Below, in pieces: positions 25,413-39,451 of a stretch of 64,000 bases of DNA. Location of the stretch: positions 51,445 to 115,444 of the forward strand of contig UZAN01039617.1 of NCBI GenBank assembly GCA_900618425.1, written 5' to 3'. This DNA is from Echinostoma caproni. Lineage: Eukaryota > Platyhelminthes > Trematoda > Plagiorchiida > Echinostomatidae. The first letter of the stretch is position 1. Each line of letters opens with the position of its first letter. Both the position numbers and the translations under genes were made by a program. A model generated the notes under the pieces. The model worked only from the letters and a program-made list of their open reading frames with translations. It was not told the origin of the DNA and ran no database searches.

Positions 25413-26302
25413 ATGAACGTCAATGTTAGCCCAAACTCGACTCAACTGCCTCTAGAGTATTGTACAAAGGTGATTAAATTAAGGGATAGCTCCTCGACAA
25501 TGTTGTCGAAAAGACCCTTTGATTCAAGCCAAATACCATTGAACATTTTATTTGGGTAAGTAAAGTAAACAACAGAACTGGAGCCAAATAACCTAGGTGA
25601 ACAATTTGCCGATATACAAAACCGTTCCCATAGGATTCTATTCTGAACAACTCCAGATTTAATCTTGTTCTACACTCAATTCCAAAAATGGCAAATTAAC
25701 TTTGACACGATCGCAGAGGGTCAATTTCGTATTGGTTCTGCGGGTATGATACCGTGATCAGCATTATGGACGGAATAAGCGTGAAACAATGTGGTTATTA
25801 CATAGCTCAGTGATAATCAGGCTCCAAGCCCAGTGGTGAAGTTGAAACAGATTTCTTGCACGTGGTTGCACAAGGGAATGCAAACCTTCGGATAGGGGGG
25901 AGGTTTGAATCACGTTTGGGGTTGAAGAAAATGCGGTAAAACAACTGTCCTGAAGAAAATAGCTGCGTTTGCATGTACCAGGAAATTTGCACCGGAGGGA
26001 TCAAGTATTGCAAACGTTTGTTAAATTTTGGAGTGAGAAGGTTAAATTTAATTGAAAAATCGTTGGAAGTCATCTGGCTTCGAATCTTTTGTTATAACGT
26101 ACCGCAAAATCGAAGAAGTAAAACCTCTGGCTTAAGAAAAAATTACCTTCAGTATTTTTCCAATCATGCATTCTAGACAAGCGGATAAATGTGGGATCTG
26201 TTGGGTGTTTTTTGTGTTACCTTTTTGTTTAATGCTGTGCAAAAATATTACCTTTTTGTTAACCTTAAAAAGGTTACTAACGTGCAGAAATTAATTCCCG
26301 GG

Positions 26303-26310
26303 TATAAAAG
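26303..26310 (+). promoter_or_regulatory. TATA-box-like site
   Basis: tataaaag lies 64 bases before an ATG (26367). Upstream are two copies of ttacctttttgtt (26218-26230, 26250-26262) and a small palindrome taacctt-aaa-aaggtta (26261-26277). The ATG opens only 18 codons, or may be followed at once by a donor-like gtacgt. Evidence for real promoter use is thin. Confidence 0.2.
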
Positions 26311-27849
26311 AAGGCAGTGTACAATTATTTCTGATCGTTGTATGCACCAAGGAAAAGTGCTTTAAAATGGTACGTCACGATTTTACCTTTTACGAAGTCC
26401 TGGCTTGCCTATTCATTGATCAGTTTTGTTCCTGAGAGGGGCTAAACCGCATATTCCTCCTTTGCAATACAGCTTTTGGGTCGGGATGCACTCATCACAT
26501 TATGTCTAGATCCGGTTATCCGCAACAGCCCAGCTAGCCGAACCATGTGGCATAACAGATGTTTGTCATTAGTGAACTTCGTTATCGACTCTGGCTGTGA
26601 AATGCGACTACTGTTTTCATCATGTCCAAAGTAGTTCGCTCCGTACACTCGGATTGTCTAAATTGATTTTCTCAATGACTGAAGTACACGTAGTTCGATT
26701 CGTTTGTCCACATAATACGCTTTTCAATCTGTAGGAAAAGGGATCTCTATCTGAAGTGTTAGGCCCAGTTTTCTTCCTCCCGTTTGCCTGTTTGAGAACC
26801 CAAGCCTTCTGACTTGAAGCAAACATTCCGGGGAAATCAACGTATCTTGGAAATTGTGTACGTGTCTTTTGCTACGCAAGTGTTGTGAACGGTGACTCAT
26901 CAAACTGGCTTGATTCATCGCGCTTCCATGAAATTTGGGTGTTCGAACAACAAAATTGTCTTGATCACTTGAGAGTATACCTTATTCGGCATGATGTGAA
27001 CAAATCATAAATATCCTTACCCTTTGAAAGTCTATGAGGTCCGTTTCGTTTTTATCATCGTAAAATGTTAATCGTCAAATAAACCATTGTCGACCGAATA
27101 CAGCTTGAACAGCCCAAAGCATCTTTAACGAATATTGTGGGCACAAACTGAACTTTGATGATGGGATACGAAGAAAATATTGATAGGAGTAACATAATTG
27201 AGCAGCATGAACGATGCACGCCCCGGAATCGACGTTTAGTTCTCACAAACAGTACAACGTCAACCATAAATACAAGAACTCAACTCAACTTTGTGGTAAT
27301 GTGCTCCATTGATCGAGTGATGGCCGAACACATGAGAAATTCTTTATTTTTTTCTATTGAGTATATACCTGAAAGTTTTCAGCAAAACAGGACTTGCACC
27401 GTCAGCTTACAAGAGAGTGGTGATGCACAATGGTAAGTGAACTTCTTGCTTGAGCGCAAATGAGAGTTTTGTAAAATACATGAATCACCGAAATTCGTAA
27501 GTGAGGGTTATCAGTCTCTCCACCACAGTGGACGCCTCTAATTGAACTGATAATTAGTTGGTGGGTATTCCTCACAACTGCGTCTGAGCAACTAATCCCT
27601 TCCATTTCGTAATTAGTTGCACCGGGTTATATAGTTTTCGTACGTTCCTCTGACTGTATCCAAAGTTATACTTACTGTCTTGTCCGTTCCAACTTGGTAC
27701 ACGCATCGCCGTACACTGACTATTTGATCACGTCCAACCGAAGTGGGGAAGATTTCATCAGCATGATGAAATCGGTGTTTCATGTGACTGTCGGTCGATA
27801 TCGAATGTTCACTGGCCCCGTGACCTTAGCCGAACGTATATGTGTGTTG

Positions 27850-27850
<1 letters not shown>

Positions 27851-27885
<35 letters not shown>
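27851..27885. repeat. (TG)n microsatellite
   Basis: About 17 uninterrupted TG units. Confidence 0.95.
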
Positions 27886-27888
<3 letters not shown>

Positions 27889-28037
27889 ACCGGTCTCTTT
27901 TGGTTGCAGACATGTCCGTACATGTACAGCTGCTACTGCCGCCGCTGCTGCTGCTTAAACAGAACATGATAAGAATGAGGGCGGGGTGGGGATGCGTACT
28001 AGCGTCGTGCGTTGGAGGGAGTAAGAGAGCGAAGGAG

Positions 28038-28628
28038 NNNNNNNNNNNNNNNNNNNNNNNNNNNNNNNNNNNNNNNNNNNNNNNNNNNNNNNNNNNNNNN
28101 NNNNNNNNNNNNNNNNNNNNNNNNNNNNNNNNNNNNNNNNNNNNNNNNNNNNNNNNNNNNNNNNNNNNNNNNNNNNNNNNNNNNNNNNNNNNNNNNNNNN
28201 NNNNNNNNNNNNNNNNNNNNNNNNNNNNNNNNNNNNNNNNNNNNNNNNNNNNNNNNNNNNNNNNNNNNNNNNNNNNNNNNNNNNNNNNNNNNNNNNNNNN
28301 NNNNNNNNNNNNNNNNNNNNNNNNNNNNNNNNNNNNNNNNNNNNNNNNNNNNNNNNNNNNNNNNNNNNNNNNNNNNNNNNNNNNNNNNNNNNNNNNNNNN
28401 NNNNNNNNNNNNNNNNNNNNNNNNNNNNNNNNNNNNNNNNNNNNNNNNNNNNNNNNNNNNNNNNNNNNNNNNNNNNNNNNNNNNNNNNNNNNNNNNNNNN
28501 NNNNNNNNNNNNNNNNNNNNNNNNNNNNNNNNNNNNNNNNNNNNNNNNNNNNNNNNNNNNNNNNNNNNNNNNNNNNNNNNNNNNNNNNNNNNNNNNNNNN
28601 NNNNNNNNNNNNNNNNNNNNNNNNNNNN
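28038..28628. other. Assembly gap (591 N)
   Basis: Unresolved bases. Frames called across it are artefacts. Confidence 0.99.
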
Positions 28629-29157
28629 TACTGTTGACGGACTAATCGGAATTCACGGGAAGCTGATTATGCAACAAATGTCCCTGAATAAACATGCAAG
28701 CATATTCTGTGCGAAGCTGTAGCAAAAATTGTTGACACAGATGTTCTTCAAACATTTTGAAAATGTGTAATCAGTTAACCCTTTGAAAATTTTGAAAAAT
28801 AGTTAAATAAGCATTTTTGCATGACCTTCGGCTCACAACAGAGATAAGCTGAGCACAATGGGCAATAAGCTGAAAGAGTTGCGGTCCGCTCGGTAAAGCT
28901 CTGTGCTTAGTGCACAACTCGGCCGTCTAAATCCCCACACCATGTTTGTACATCCTGTTACACTTTTCTTGGTATTTCATAATTTTTCTATCCAATGAGT
29001 CTACACGTTAGATTGGTAAAACAAAGGGATATCAGGGAAAAAAGAAAATCATTTTCGGTATTTCACAATGTGGGATGCGGTTTAGTAGACAGGTTAACCT
29101 CTCATTTGTACTATATTGTCCAAGCCAAGTCAGGTCAATGTACAGTCATGTTAAGCT

Positions 29158-30180
29158 CTATGCCCCCGATGGACGGATTTTCAGCACGGTCCACGGATTA
29201 TATTGAATGGAAACGTTAAACATTGAAAAATAACATTCAATGTTTACCAAATGAAAACTAATGGAACAGGTAATTTTGCAAGTTAGTAATGATAATTGCA
29301 ACCGAATGAGATACAGATTTATTGAGATAGGCATGCATGCAGTGTTCTTCATTTGACAGTACATGTGTCTGATAAATCTGTCACATGAATCCAAATGCTT
29401 GCTCACAATGAAATCAAACAAAGGCAATATTGTAAATGCCACCGCAATGAAGAAGAAGTTTAGAAGACTTGGACCCGAGAATAAAGTCTTTCTCCTTAAG
29501 GCCAGGAAAAAAACTGGGAAGAGTACAACCAGTGTTGAAGAATGTTGTGTCACAAATTTAAGGGGAATTTAGGGGAATGTAGAGTGTTTTAGGTCTGAAA
29601 GTACTGAAGGATAATCTACGAACCTTAATGTTTCCAACATACTTGAACCAAGAAAGATTGTGTGACAAAACAACTCCAAGAAATTTAAGTGTCAGTTTTG
29701 GGGATCATATGATCGGGAACAGCAATTTTAGGCTGGTTACTGAAAAGGGTTCGCTAATGAGTACCGTTGGTAAGGCTGAAAGGACCATCCGCACATCTAT
29801 TGACACTGAGCACCAAAGATCGGAGCGTAGTCTGACTAATAATTAGACTTATACAGAGTTGAAGTTGGCGGAAACTGTTAGTATCAGCCGAGGGAAACCC
29901 AAACACCACATCATTAGCATAACGTTGGGATGGATAGGAAGATTATTAATGAACAGTGAAAAAAGAGGAAATAGATGGGACGTTCACACCTCGATTCCCT
30001 TCGATGATATCAAATCCATCAGGATGCACGGCGTAGTCCTTAATATAGGCATGTTTCCAACTTTCCTGGAGTAGAATTATCCTTAAATCCTCATATTGGC
30101 ATATACCATGCCCTTGACATCATCTAGTTTTCCGATAAGCGAACGAATGTTACAACAGATAATGGACTTGACGGTCAAAT
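29158..30180 (-). pseudogene. CR1/Jockey-superfamily element, internally deleted copy
   Basis: The left part is collinear in DNA with 24175-24860: the frame at 29158-29553 reads FDFIVSKHLDSCDRFIRHM, equivalent to the C-terminal tail of the first copy, and 29560-29960 follows the YLG-to-YADD region without a usable frame. At about 30000-30180 the reading changes to what looks like the N-terminal endonuclease: SIICCNIRSLIGKLDDVKGM and, further on, HPDGFDIIEGNRGVNVPS. These fit the 'LNVRSLxxKxDEL' start of APE-type endonucleases. So the copy joins endonuclease start to reverse transcriptase end with the middle missing. A 96-codon frame just upstream (30183-30473) may be 5' element sequence but is not recognised. 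Confidence 0.7.
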
Positions 30181-32234
30181 CATCAACGGAACGCGCCTGA
30201 GCGTGGCTCGCAGGCAGCATGGTGTATCATTGGTGTCCTTGGACACGTATTCCCAATAATTTGAAGCCATTTCTCACGGAATAGGCAAATGCGAAAAATT
30301 GATATTTTGCGTGATAACCTCGAAGAATTTGAGAAACGTGACCGTTGCAGTAGGCAGCACCGACCCCAGTTCTGAACCCACTCAAAATACACTACCAAAT
30401 CGATTCCGAGCAACGCAGTCCCAGTTCTTATACGATCAACGTCTTCACAAAAGGCCGCATACTCCCTGGCCACTCACTGACGCTCTCAATACATAGGTAG
30501 GACACACTTCTCACGGCAGGTTCTCCGTTGGGTGGGCCTCCAAATGACTTGGAAGACAGGGAAAATACAAAAAGCAACCATGAACCAAAAGGCCCAGTGA
30601 GACATGCACACTACTCGCAATCAAATCAAAATGGCTGCAACCGTATCTTCACGACACCAAGTGCGATAGCATTTGACCTTGAAAATTCAACGAATTGATT
30701 TAAAAGCGATGACCGCAGTCTTCTCCGCTGTAACGTTACAAAATGATCACTGTAAAAGTATAAGAGATGCAGCGGCGGTTTTCCTGCAAGTTCAGTGCTT
30801 ACCCTTTCCTGGTTAGTAGGTTTTCAGTTTAAGCTCATAATCACAGAGTGATAGACGCTTTTCGACGAAATGCCCGATACTTTTTTTAATTTTTAGTTAA
30901 CGGAAGCCTTCTTCAAAACGGGATAAATTGAAGAATATCGAAGATTCACATCCTTCGTGATGGGAAAATGCAGAATGGTGATAGAGAAGTAGCAGTAGGA
31001 TTGCACCGTGAACAGTCGACGATTGATGGATTCGATCACTGGTTGAAGTCTATCCCACTGACGTAAACTAGAGAGTTCGAAGTAGCTGCAGTACTGAGAG
31101 ATGTCTACAAGCAGTGGGCAAACTATCGGAATTATTGAGTGGAAATGCCCATATGGAACTTTTTCATCTTTAAGATTGTCTGCAGACGGAAGTAGCCACA
31201 TCAATATCGTCACTTTTAGAAATACTTGGTATCATTTCACGTTTGAACGAACGAGGGAGAGATAATACTAGGAGACTATGGAACAACTTTCAATACAAAC
31301 CGTGGGTAAATAAATGTTTATAGCAGATATTACGGTTATGGCGAAGAATGAACAATTAATGATTCAACTCATCAGACACCGAATCCCTCGCCAGTTAATG
31401 TGACACTAATCTGAACCAAAGTTCCCGTGCATTCACAATTCTCGTTAGATCGAACGCAATGGGGCGATCGTCCGAACGCAAATAACAGAACAATACTTCG
31501 CTGTTCTCATACATACATAAAAAAATAGACTGTCTTTTCGGAGGCTCACAGAATCGCTAAAGCTATATTCTAAATGCTTGTATATTCTCTGTCCTATCTC
31601 GTCGAGCAAGTAGATGATGACGAAGTGGGGATTGTCCATGCAATATAACATGGCACAACCACTGATTCTATCACAGCCACAGAGAGAAAGAGAATACTAG
31701 TGACCCATGTTTTCGTCGTGTTGGTCACCCTCAACACCTAATGCCTACATTCATGTATCCTGATCCTTCGCTTCCACACCTGTATCGCTAATCTAGAGCA
31801 ACATCTAAACTTTGGCAGCACCACTCGATCCTTTTTTGACCAGATTCCCGTTCCATTACTATTCGTGATTCAACGAACAGCATCAAATGGTTCTCAACCA
31901 CACTGAACTAACAGTCCGTGTTCACAATGTGTTCGACGGTACTATGTATAATATATACATATTTCGTGACGTGAAATGCTTTTTACATGAGTGCATGGGT
32001 GATCAGTTCAAGATTGAAAGCGCGTTCGATTGAATTTCATAATGAATTGTTTTGCCTAAAAAGTGCATCCTCTTTATCCGATTTGGCACAAGAGAGGGAG
32101 AAAACAAATACTACGAGATGTCACTTCTTCTCAATCGCAATAATGTTTTGAATAATATAATGGTTTAACGGACAGTAGTCAGATTAGAGAGGGAGGAATC
32201 GTTTCCATAATCACTCCCTCGACTAGTTGATTGA
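30181..32234. other. No gene recognised
   Basis: Includes minus frames of 96 codons (30183-30473) and 106 codons (30893-31213) with no known motif. The first may belong to the adjoining CR1-like element. Confidence 0.4.
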
Positions 32235-33300
32235 TTATCTCAGAAACATTTGTGCACACGAAATGGGATTGCATAAGTGGATTACCATCGCTTCGCAAAA
32301 CGCCAAGAGCCTGGGATTCGTTCTAGGTAACAACGACTCGAATAACAAAAGTGGGTCAACTATGTATCCTGTTGTCATGACACGCTTTGCGTTTGATAAC
32401 CCTGGATTCCCCTTATCAGGCTTCTCAGTGAACTGCGTCATGACTATACTAACCATTCGGGAATGTGTTGGGACATCCGTTCTGGCAAGGTCCGATTCGT
32501 TTTCCCGAGGTAAGTGTCAATGTAACTACAAGTGAACTGGTAGACGATATATGAATCAGAATTGGAGGGCTGTATTTGTTTTCGGTCGTGCAAACGAAAT
32601 TCCCGGGTGTCCAGTATCAATCGAAGTTGATCAGCAGAAAATGTTCGACACAATGCCGCTTTGAGCTTCTGATGCGCGTCATTCGTAAAATGATCACCTT
32701 TGAAGGCCACTCTGAAAAAGACGCACTTTTTCTGTACTTCACATACGCGATCAAACGGTGGCCTTCGTTTGCTACGCAAATCAATAAATTGCACTGAAAA
32801 ACCGTTATCTAGTAGCGTCCTTCGCAAGAAGACCTATTCTTTTCGAAACGCGTTAGGAGAACAAATCTTTCTGGCAGCATGAAACAGAATTTACTCCAAA
32901 ACTGTCTTGTATATCACGTGAACAATACTTGGAAATATAAACACTGACCAATCCATACGATCTTTCTGTAAACGGATCTTTTCAAGATTCTATTTGATCG
33001 CCTCCTGATTTTCATTTTTAAACGTTCAAATAGATATTCTTCTTCTCCTCAACATAAACCGAGAACCTGGGATGAATGATATTCGACAGCATAAAGAATG
33101 GTTTTCAAAATGATCAGGATCCCAAAATTTGAAATATACTCGAAATAACGTTTGTACAAAACAACCAATTTCAATCAGTTAACATAAGCTAACATTGGGC
33201 CCAGGGGACTGCCCACTGGTACACTGGTACCGTCAAGGTGGTTGTGCGCTTTTCCTTTACATTAAAAACGTAAGTTGTCATTGCAAGCAATTATCAGATT
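32235..33300 (-). pseudogene. Penelope-like element: reverse transcriptase remnant, linker and GIY-YIG endonuclease
   Basis: Penelope-like elements encode a telomerase-related reverse transcriptase fused to a GIY-YIG nuclease that nicks the target DNA. Near 33190-33245 the minus strand reads LDGTSVPVGSPLGPMLAYV, the 'DGVAMGSPLGPLLA' block; the YVDD region after it is missing. RRTLLDNGFSVQFID begins near 32827, followed by a linker (FFRVAFKGDHFTNDAHQKLK) and the GIY-YIG core around 32490-32540: YQFTCSYIDTYLGKTNRTLPER. The C-terminal tail is at 32250-32300: LLAFCEAMVIHLCNP..CAQ. The frames are broken between these blocks, with a 127-codon open piece at 32444-32827. The first Tyr of the GIY box is kept only loosely. 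Confidence 0.85.
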
Positions 33301-35824
33301 ATTTAAATAATCAATAAAAATATGAAGATGAATAATCATTCAGGAAACTTAATCACATTGTTTTCCTTTGTAATGAATCGGGAAAATAAAATGGTGTGTA
33401 AACAAACTTTCTGTAACTTAATCGAAAATCACATCAGCGAAATAATATACTAAGTAAAACATGAGCGGAAAGATAAGAAGTAGAAGAATTATGGGGTGCA
33501 ACCAGGAAAGAGGGTTTTTGATAACCTGTCTTTCATTACATTCATCTAGATTAATTCTTTGCACTATGTAGTCGTGGCCCGGCAATCGTTAAGAATCTGC
33601 GCATTTCATACACTTAGGAATAAAAAACAAACTATGATCATCTCATAGGTGCTCTGATACGAATGGATTCGATTGCCGTAATCATCGTTCGACTGGACCA
33701 AATGCGCAAAACGCTGAGCATATCGACCAAACTACGGAGGAGTTTGAAGCTTTCAGTCAAAACTGCCTCGTGGTGCACGCATACACCTATTCACTCGCAT
33801 CTGACGAGCAACTGGTATGGCTATCGTACCTGTATAAAGTCTATACGTCATTTTAATAAATAAATTACAGTTAGGTTTTCTAATGCGACCTTGTTATCTT
33901 ACAACTGATGCATTTGCAAAAATCGTTGAAATCGCGAAATTGTACAATTTAATGGCATGTGGCTAATAGAAGTAGTGAAACAAGTGGATATTATATCAGA
34001 TATGTTGCATCTGATGTGGGGCAATATCATATTCCAACCCGTGAATGAGACTGGAAGAATAAAGCATTGAGAGGATCAAATGTAATAAAAATCAGGATGT
34101 TGCACGAGTTTGGTCAATACCTGTATATATATGCAGAATAAAAACGAAAGACATTTATTATTCATCTTTTTATGACCGTCTCAATGGAGAAGCATTCATT
34201 TAGAACAAGCTGACACTGAAGCAACTTAGACAAGAATGTAGAAAGATGTGTTGAACATTGGGATGATATAAACAAGTAATTTTGATGCGTTATTCGTAAA
34301 TTCATTGTGCAGACCATGACAGGTTGTAAATGTGTCAAAACGACGTGCACCTTATGTGAATAGTATTTTAAAGAATGTCGAAGTTACCCTTCTTTCTGAT
34401 TATCGTTGATCAAAGGTTTGATCATTTCATTGATCATTTTCGTGTGGTCATCGGTGTAGGGTATTTGTTTGAGGCAGAAAGCTTCGACTCGAGGTACAAG
34501 CACTATCTGAGTCAAGCTAGGATAACTTCCATTTTTGTTGAGAAAGTTGCCTGTTCCGAATAAATGGAAGAAAGGTTATCGTCCAAGCAAGACAGATCCA
34601 ACTTTTAACCATTTGGAAGGCCTTTGTCAAGTCCCTTATTCGATTAATCGATAGGTTTTGTATATCTGTAACAGTTGAGTGGATAAGACAATTATAGCTT
34701 CGTAAATTGACCAGTAAAACGCATTATATACAGAAGAGTTAGCCGCATCCATTTGTGGGTTCAAACGTGATGCTGTTTTCTTTCTTTTTCTGTTAAACAC
34801 CATAGTTCTAACAGAGAATCCCAAGGTAGAGATAACTATGAAGGAAATAATGAGTTTTGGTGGAGTGTGTTGTGGTCAGACGGCGTAACATAATCAACCG
34901 GTTGTAAAAAGCTCAGATCAAAACTAGATGATCAGTTTGCCCGGGAAGATTTTTCCGTTGAGTACCCTTTGAGAACCTCTCCCATTCTAATCAAACTACG
35001 GATACCAACTTTTTGCCACCTTGTGATTGGATGCCATTGTAGAAAATCAAAAATGAATTAACGGAAACAGCTATCGATTACGAAGTAACAAAATAATGAA
35101 ACCTGAGTAGGGCAACAATATGGTTTTCAACCAAATTCGTCTTAATCATATGCGTATTGTTACGATGCGTTGTCACTATAGACGACTGGCATGCCGCATT
35201 ATTGGGTATATAAATCGTTAATAAAATAATAATTAACTGATTGGAGAAGAATAAGTTCCTTATGCGTAAATAGCAACCGAAACCTGTACCTGGAGTTTTT
35301 CAACACCCTCGTTTGCTCTTCTGATCCAATTCTGTCTTGAAAATGTTCAGTGTAGATTTGTCAGTTTCATTAAAGACGTTCCGTTTGGTTGCACATTTAG
35401 TTGGATCATGAGTACCTCCAGCCTAATGACAATGATACTGAATATTCCCAGGCTCTATTCACCGTTCCTGAGGTTTTACACAAGCTTGGGCGGAGGCCTA
35501 AACAATTCTTGTGTGTTATCTCCCACTCGGTTTGTTACCATGAATGTCGTCTTGGTAAAACTGAACTAAATAGTCTGGAGTGCACCTCCATCCCACCTCC
35601 CATTCCTCTTTTTACATCTTAGCATAGAAAATCAGTACAAATTCATTTCTTTCCTTGGTCTTTTTTTTTCAACCACTGGCGAAGTCTGTCAAATGGTTTA
35701 CAGTTAATTTAGCCAGCGAGATCCAAAGTCAAACCATACTGATGTAATTTGATCCATCTCCATGCCGATTTGTTAAAACGTAAAGCCACTGAACGAACAG
35801 CGCAATCTGCGGAAAAGAATTAGC
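33301..35824. other. No gene recognised apart from one short PLE-like patch
   Basis: Short open frames only (60-62 codons). See the separate entry for 34600-34632. Confidence 0.4.
34600..34632 (+). repeat. Copy of PLE-associated terminal motif
   Basis: aacttttaacc-atttggaagg-cctttgtcaagt lines up with the loop of the inverted repeat at 50268-50302 (aacgtttcgaccctcttggaagacctttttcaagt), about 26 of 34 positions. No inverted-repeat arms are seen here. Confidence 0.4.
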
Positions 35825-35980
35825 TAAGTGGCCAAGTGATTAGGTCACCCACTTGTGACTTGGGAGTCCCGGGTTCGAACTGCTCCACCGCCGCCCTTCT
35901 TCCCAGACAGTCTTTGTATGGCCGCGGTTCCCCTTCCTGAATGTTGACTGTACATTTTTATATTCAATAAATAAAAAAGG
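35825..35980 (+). mobile_element. tRNA-derived SINE, well-preserved copy
   Basis: A box tggccaagtga (35829-35839) and B box gggttcgaact (35871-35881) have tRNA-like spacing. The body (cagtctttgtatggccgcgg, then cctgaatgttgactgtac) and the tail aataaataaaaaagg match the copy at 9615-9790. With its intact promoter boxes this is probably one of the younger copies. Confidence 0.85.
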
Positions 35981-38900
35981 AAGTAAAACGACATTTAAAG
36001 ACATACCATTGAAGAGAGATTAGCCATTAATACCTTTTGAAGAAGTAAACCTATCGCATATTTTCTAAGCCATATTTGATGTAGTAAACAAAACTCAGCA
36101 GATGCACCGTTCAAGACCGCCCGGATTGAGGATTCCTCCAATAACTTATACATGGGTTTGACGGTGTACCCCGAAAACAGTCGATCGCTATCGGGGTTAA
36201 CGTGTCGTTCTATCTAGGAGACAATAAAACATGTTGCGCAATCGTCCGTTCGTTTCTTCTGATTTTCTAATCACGTGGAGCAGTTTTCCTTGACTCAAAA
36301 TAAAAAATGCTCTTCCAGCTTGCATTCTGGCCAAAGACTGTTTTTAGACCGCCGAAAGTCAGTTGCCGTATTTTCACTGCCATGGTTGAATAAGTAACCC
36401 AGTTCTGACATTATTGTGAGTTTCGATCCAGTTTGTTAAGTCACGGGCCGATAAAAGAACCGAAGATGAACCTCAAGATCACTCGTCCGACGAACCACAT
36501 CTAAATCACTTTGAGCTAGACCTATTCAACTTTCTTTACCACGAAAAGTAATCCTAATCTCAGAATGTAAAACAGACAAATTTCTTCTTCGAACAGAACG
36601 ACTGACGTCGTGAAACCATACCAACTAATGCTCAAATGAATTGCTGAAATTCCCGTTGACAACACTCACCAGTGATGAGCTTCTGCAAAACTGCTAGTCT
36701 CCCATCGGTAGATTGGATAAATAATGCTGAGTAGTAATACAACCATGCCTGAATAATAATCATAGTCCCGACTAGCATAAACCTATTCAAAGCTTCAGTC
36801 GAACACCTTTGATTGTCTTCCGAAACAACGAACAGCAAAATACCTCCAGATTGTTAATTTGGTCTCTCTAGCAACTGAGCTGATAAATTTGTGAAGGAAT
36901 ATAGAAATAATACTTTACAATTGATCCCTTGTTGAAGCTGGATATAACGTTCCCTCTATGTATATACAATCATCCAAATCGGATATCTACTAGTCAGTTT
37001 CCATTCTATAAGGCAGAGTGCGCAGAAGATCTCTGTGGACGTTCATCGACAGTTACGGATAAGTGGTATTTCACGTCGAACTGAAGTGACACCAACCGTT
37101 GTGGATAGAGCTGAATGCGTGGTACCACGCAATGGAAAATTTTACCGACTGTTTTTTATATCGGATAGACTTATGTTAACCGTTTTTTCCCGGCATTTCA
37201 TTCGGCCCCGTCAAACATAAACCAAATCTATCGCGTTACTTGTTGCAATCGCATAGATAATCCTAAAATCCGCGACTGTTCCTTTGCAAAATCTTGGACT
37301 AAAAACATGTCATTATCGCAAGTATTGGGTAACAATGCTATTTTTGGGCTGAGCACAAAAGGCCACGAAAATGCAATTTTTTTTTGTGAGCGTTAAAACC
37401 ACCACCACCCTCACGGTTCGCGTCTAAAACGTAGTCAACTCTGTCCTTCCTTACGTAATACACAAAAACCAATGCCATTTTTGTGATATTTTGGCGCCTT
37501 TAATTTCAGGGACGTCAGAGTGAAAGTAACTAACATTGACTTTAAAGTATCCATTGTTTGACGTCGCATACTGTGCACCGGAGTGCATCCCGCCGAATTA
37601 AAAGAGACAGTATTTCACCCACACTCAGTGAGACAGCCGAAACAGCCCATTCCCGAATGAATATTGTGGTCGCAGAACTGTATTCGAAGGAGGAAAATGA
37701 AAGACATTAGTTTATTTATAACTCATAATAGACATGATGAAAACCCATTTCCCTTGCTGACTGAATTATGTTGAAGGATTACGTATTATTCGATAAGCGA
37801 CAGATGAAATCCATGTTCGTGAGACGTGAGGAAACTTATCATATAATAACTTGGTATTCTTGAAATTATTTATAATTACCTAACTACCATTTGTGTTACT
37901 TGCCCTTCCTAAAATGATCTCGTAAAATCGTGATTCAGTCTTTCAAAGGTCTCAATTGATGGTCTTCCGTATAATATATAAACCCAACTAGGATTCGATA
38001 TGTGATGATAAATGCCAAAATAAGATCCCGGAATCTGCACTCGCACTGTTTTCAGTGATTCTTGATGTCGCTAAAAGAAATGATTGTCGTACCTCAGTGG
38101 ATAATGTTGTTATAGTGCTTAAATTGGACTTTTAGTACTCTGTGAAGTACAAGTTTGTTTGGCGTTCACCGATTGAGGACAAATGAAGTAAAGTGAACAG
38201 GAACTGAGACATGAAGGAAGTAGCGAGCTAGTCGTGATTCCAAGTACTTAGGAGTTTTCAACACGCCTCAAATTAGGCATTCGATTTTCGATCTCCTTCA
38301 ACAAACTGTCGTGATTTGATTGTCCCTTTGTACCATCTGTTTCGGTTGGATGACTTAAACCTCAGCACATACAACACATCAGTCCCCACTGGAGCTGAGC
38401 GCAATGGCCAACGATGGCCTCCAGCCCGTAGAGAGTGGCTGCTTACCAAAGGAAAAATAAAAAGGGAACAGCTGCATCGTTAATCTAGAAGAAGCGGGAT
38501 TTCCCGTCAAATTCTCTATCAGTTCATCTTCTCACAACATATATCCGTGTTTGGTAATGCACAAGAATCATGAAAAACCCTTCGCATCCGTTACAGGTAC
38601 ATGTTATAAATTATGTTCCCTTCTTCCACCCGGTCCCTCGATAACTATATATTTTCTCGCTCAACCACCTTCGGTCTTCTGTGGCGCTTCATCTTGTCCG
38701 ATTCCTTCGGTAACCCAAAACACGTCGCTTCGGAAACTCACGCATATCGTTAATTGTTTTGTTCTTGCTCCCAGGTGTAATTGAACTTGGTTATTGGTTA
38801 TACTTTGACTGCGCGACTGCTGAATATCCACCTTTCGGGATGCATAAAGCAAATACTTGACATTTTGTGACTTAACGTATGCAAAATCAGAGTCTGAAAA

Positions 38901-39451
38901 TTGAAAGGGGAAATCTGAAGGGTGTTCAAAGTTTCCATTAGTAAATGGTATCTGATGCAACTTCCGTTCATTATTCGATCGTTAGAACAATGTGATACGG
39001 CAGTTCAGTCGATTTAAAGGTCTGCAATGACCTACAATATTTTAACACGAATCCATTTAAGCAAAATCAACAATCAAGTTTAAGTGTCAAATTGAAATGC
39101 ATCCTTCCCGGAATGCTAAAACTAAATAGGTTAGACGACATGCAAAATATTACTTAGAGGAGACAAACAGTAACGCTTCTGAGGTGTACCCGGTCGAATG
39201 AGGGTTCCTTGTGAACTACAGAGAACTGGTCTTAACATTCAACAGCTAGTCATAATTATAATAATGACAAAATCGTTCAGTTCAATGAGTTGTTACAATA
39301 CGGGAATAGAGCACAGACAGTTGAATGTGGCACTTAGAATAATGGAAAGCAAAAAGCGTTTTAATGTACTGTGTTTCTGGGGCCCCAACGAGTGGTCAAA
39401 TGGTTGGTATAGATTCAATTTATCTCAGCATCCATTGATTATGCATTTGGC
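35981..39451. other. No gene recognised
   Basis: Short open frames up to 99 codons (38661-38960, minus) without motif. No retroelement block is seen. Confidence 0.45.

Larger units (their letters stand above)
25413..29157. other. No gene recognised outside listed repeats
   Basis: The sequence just upstream of the CR1-like copy (25413-25720) may be its linker to the endonuclease but shows no clear block. Short frames at 25807-26918 have no domain I recognise. A gap lies at 28038-28628. Confidence 0.4.
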
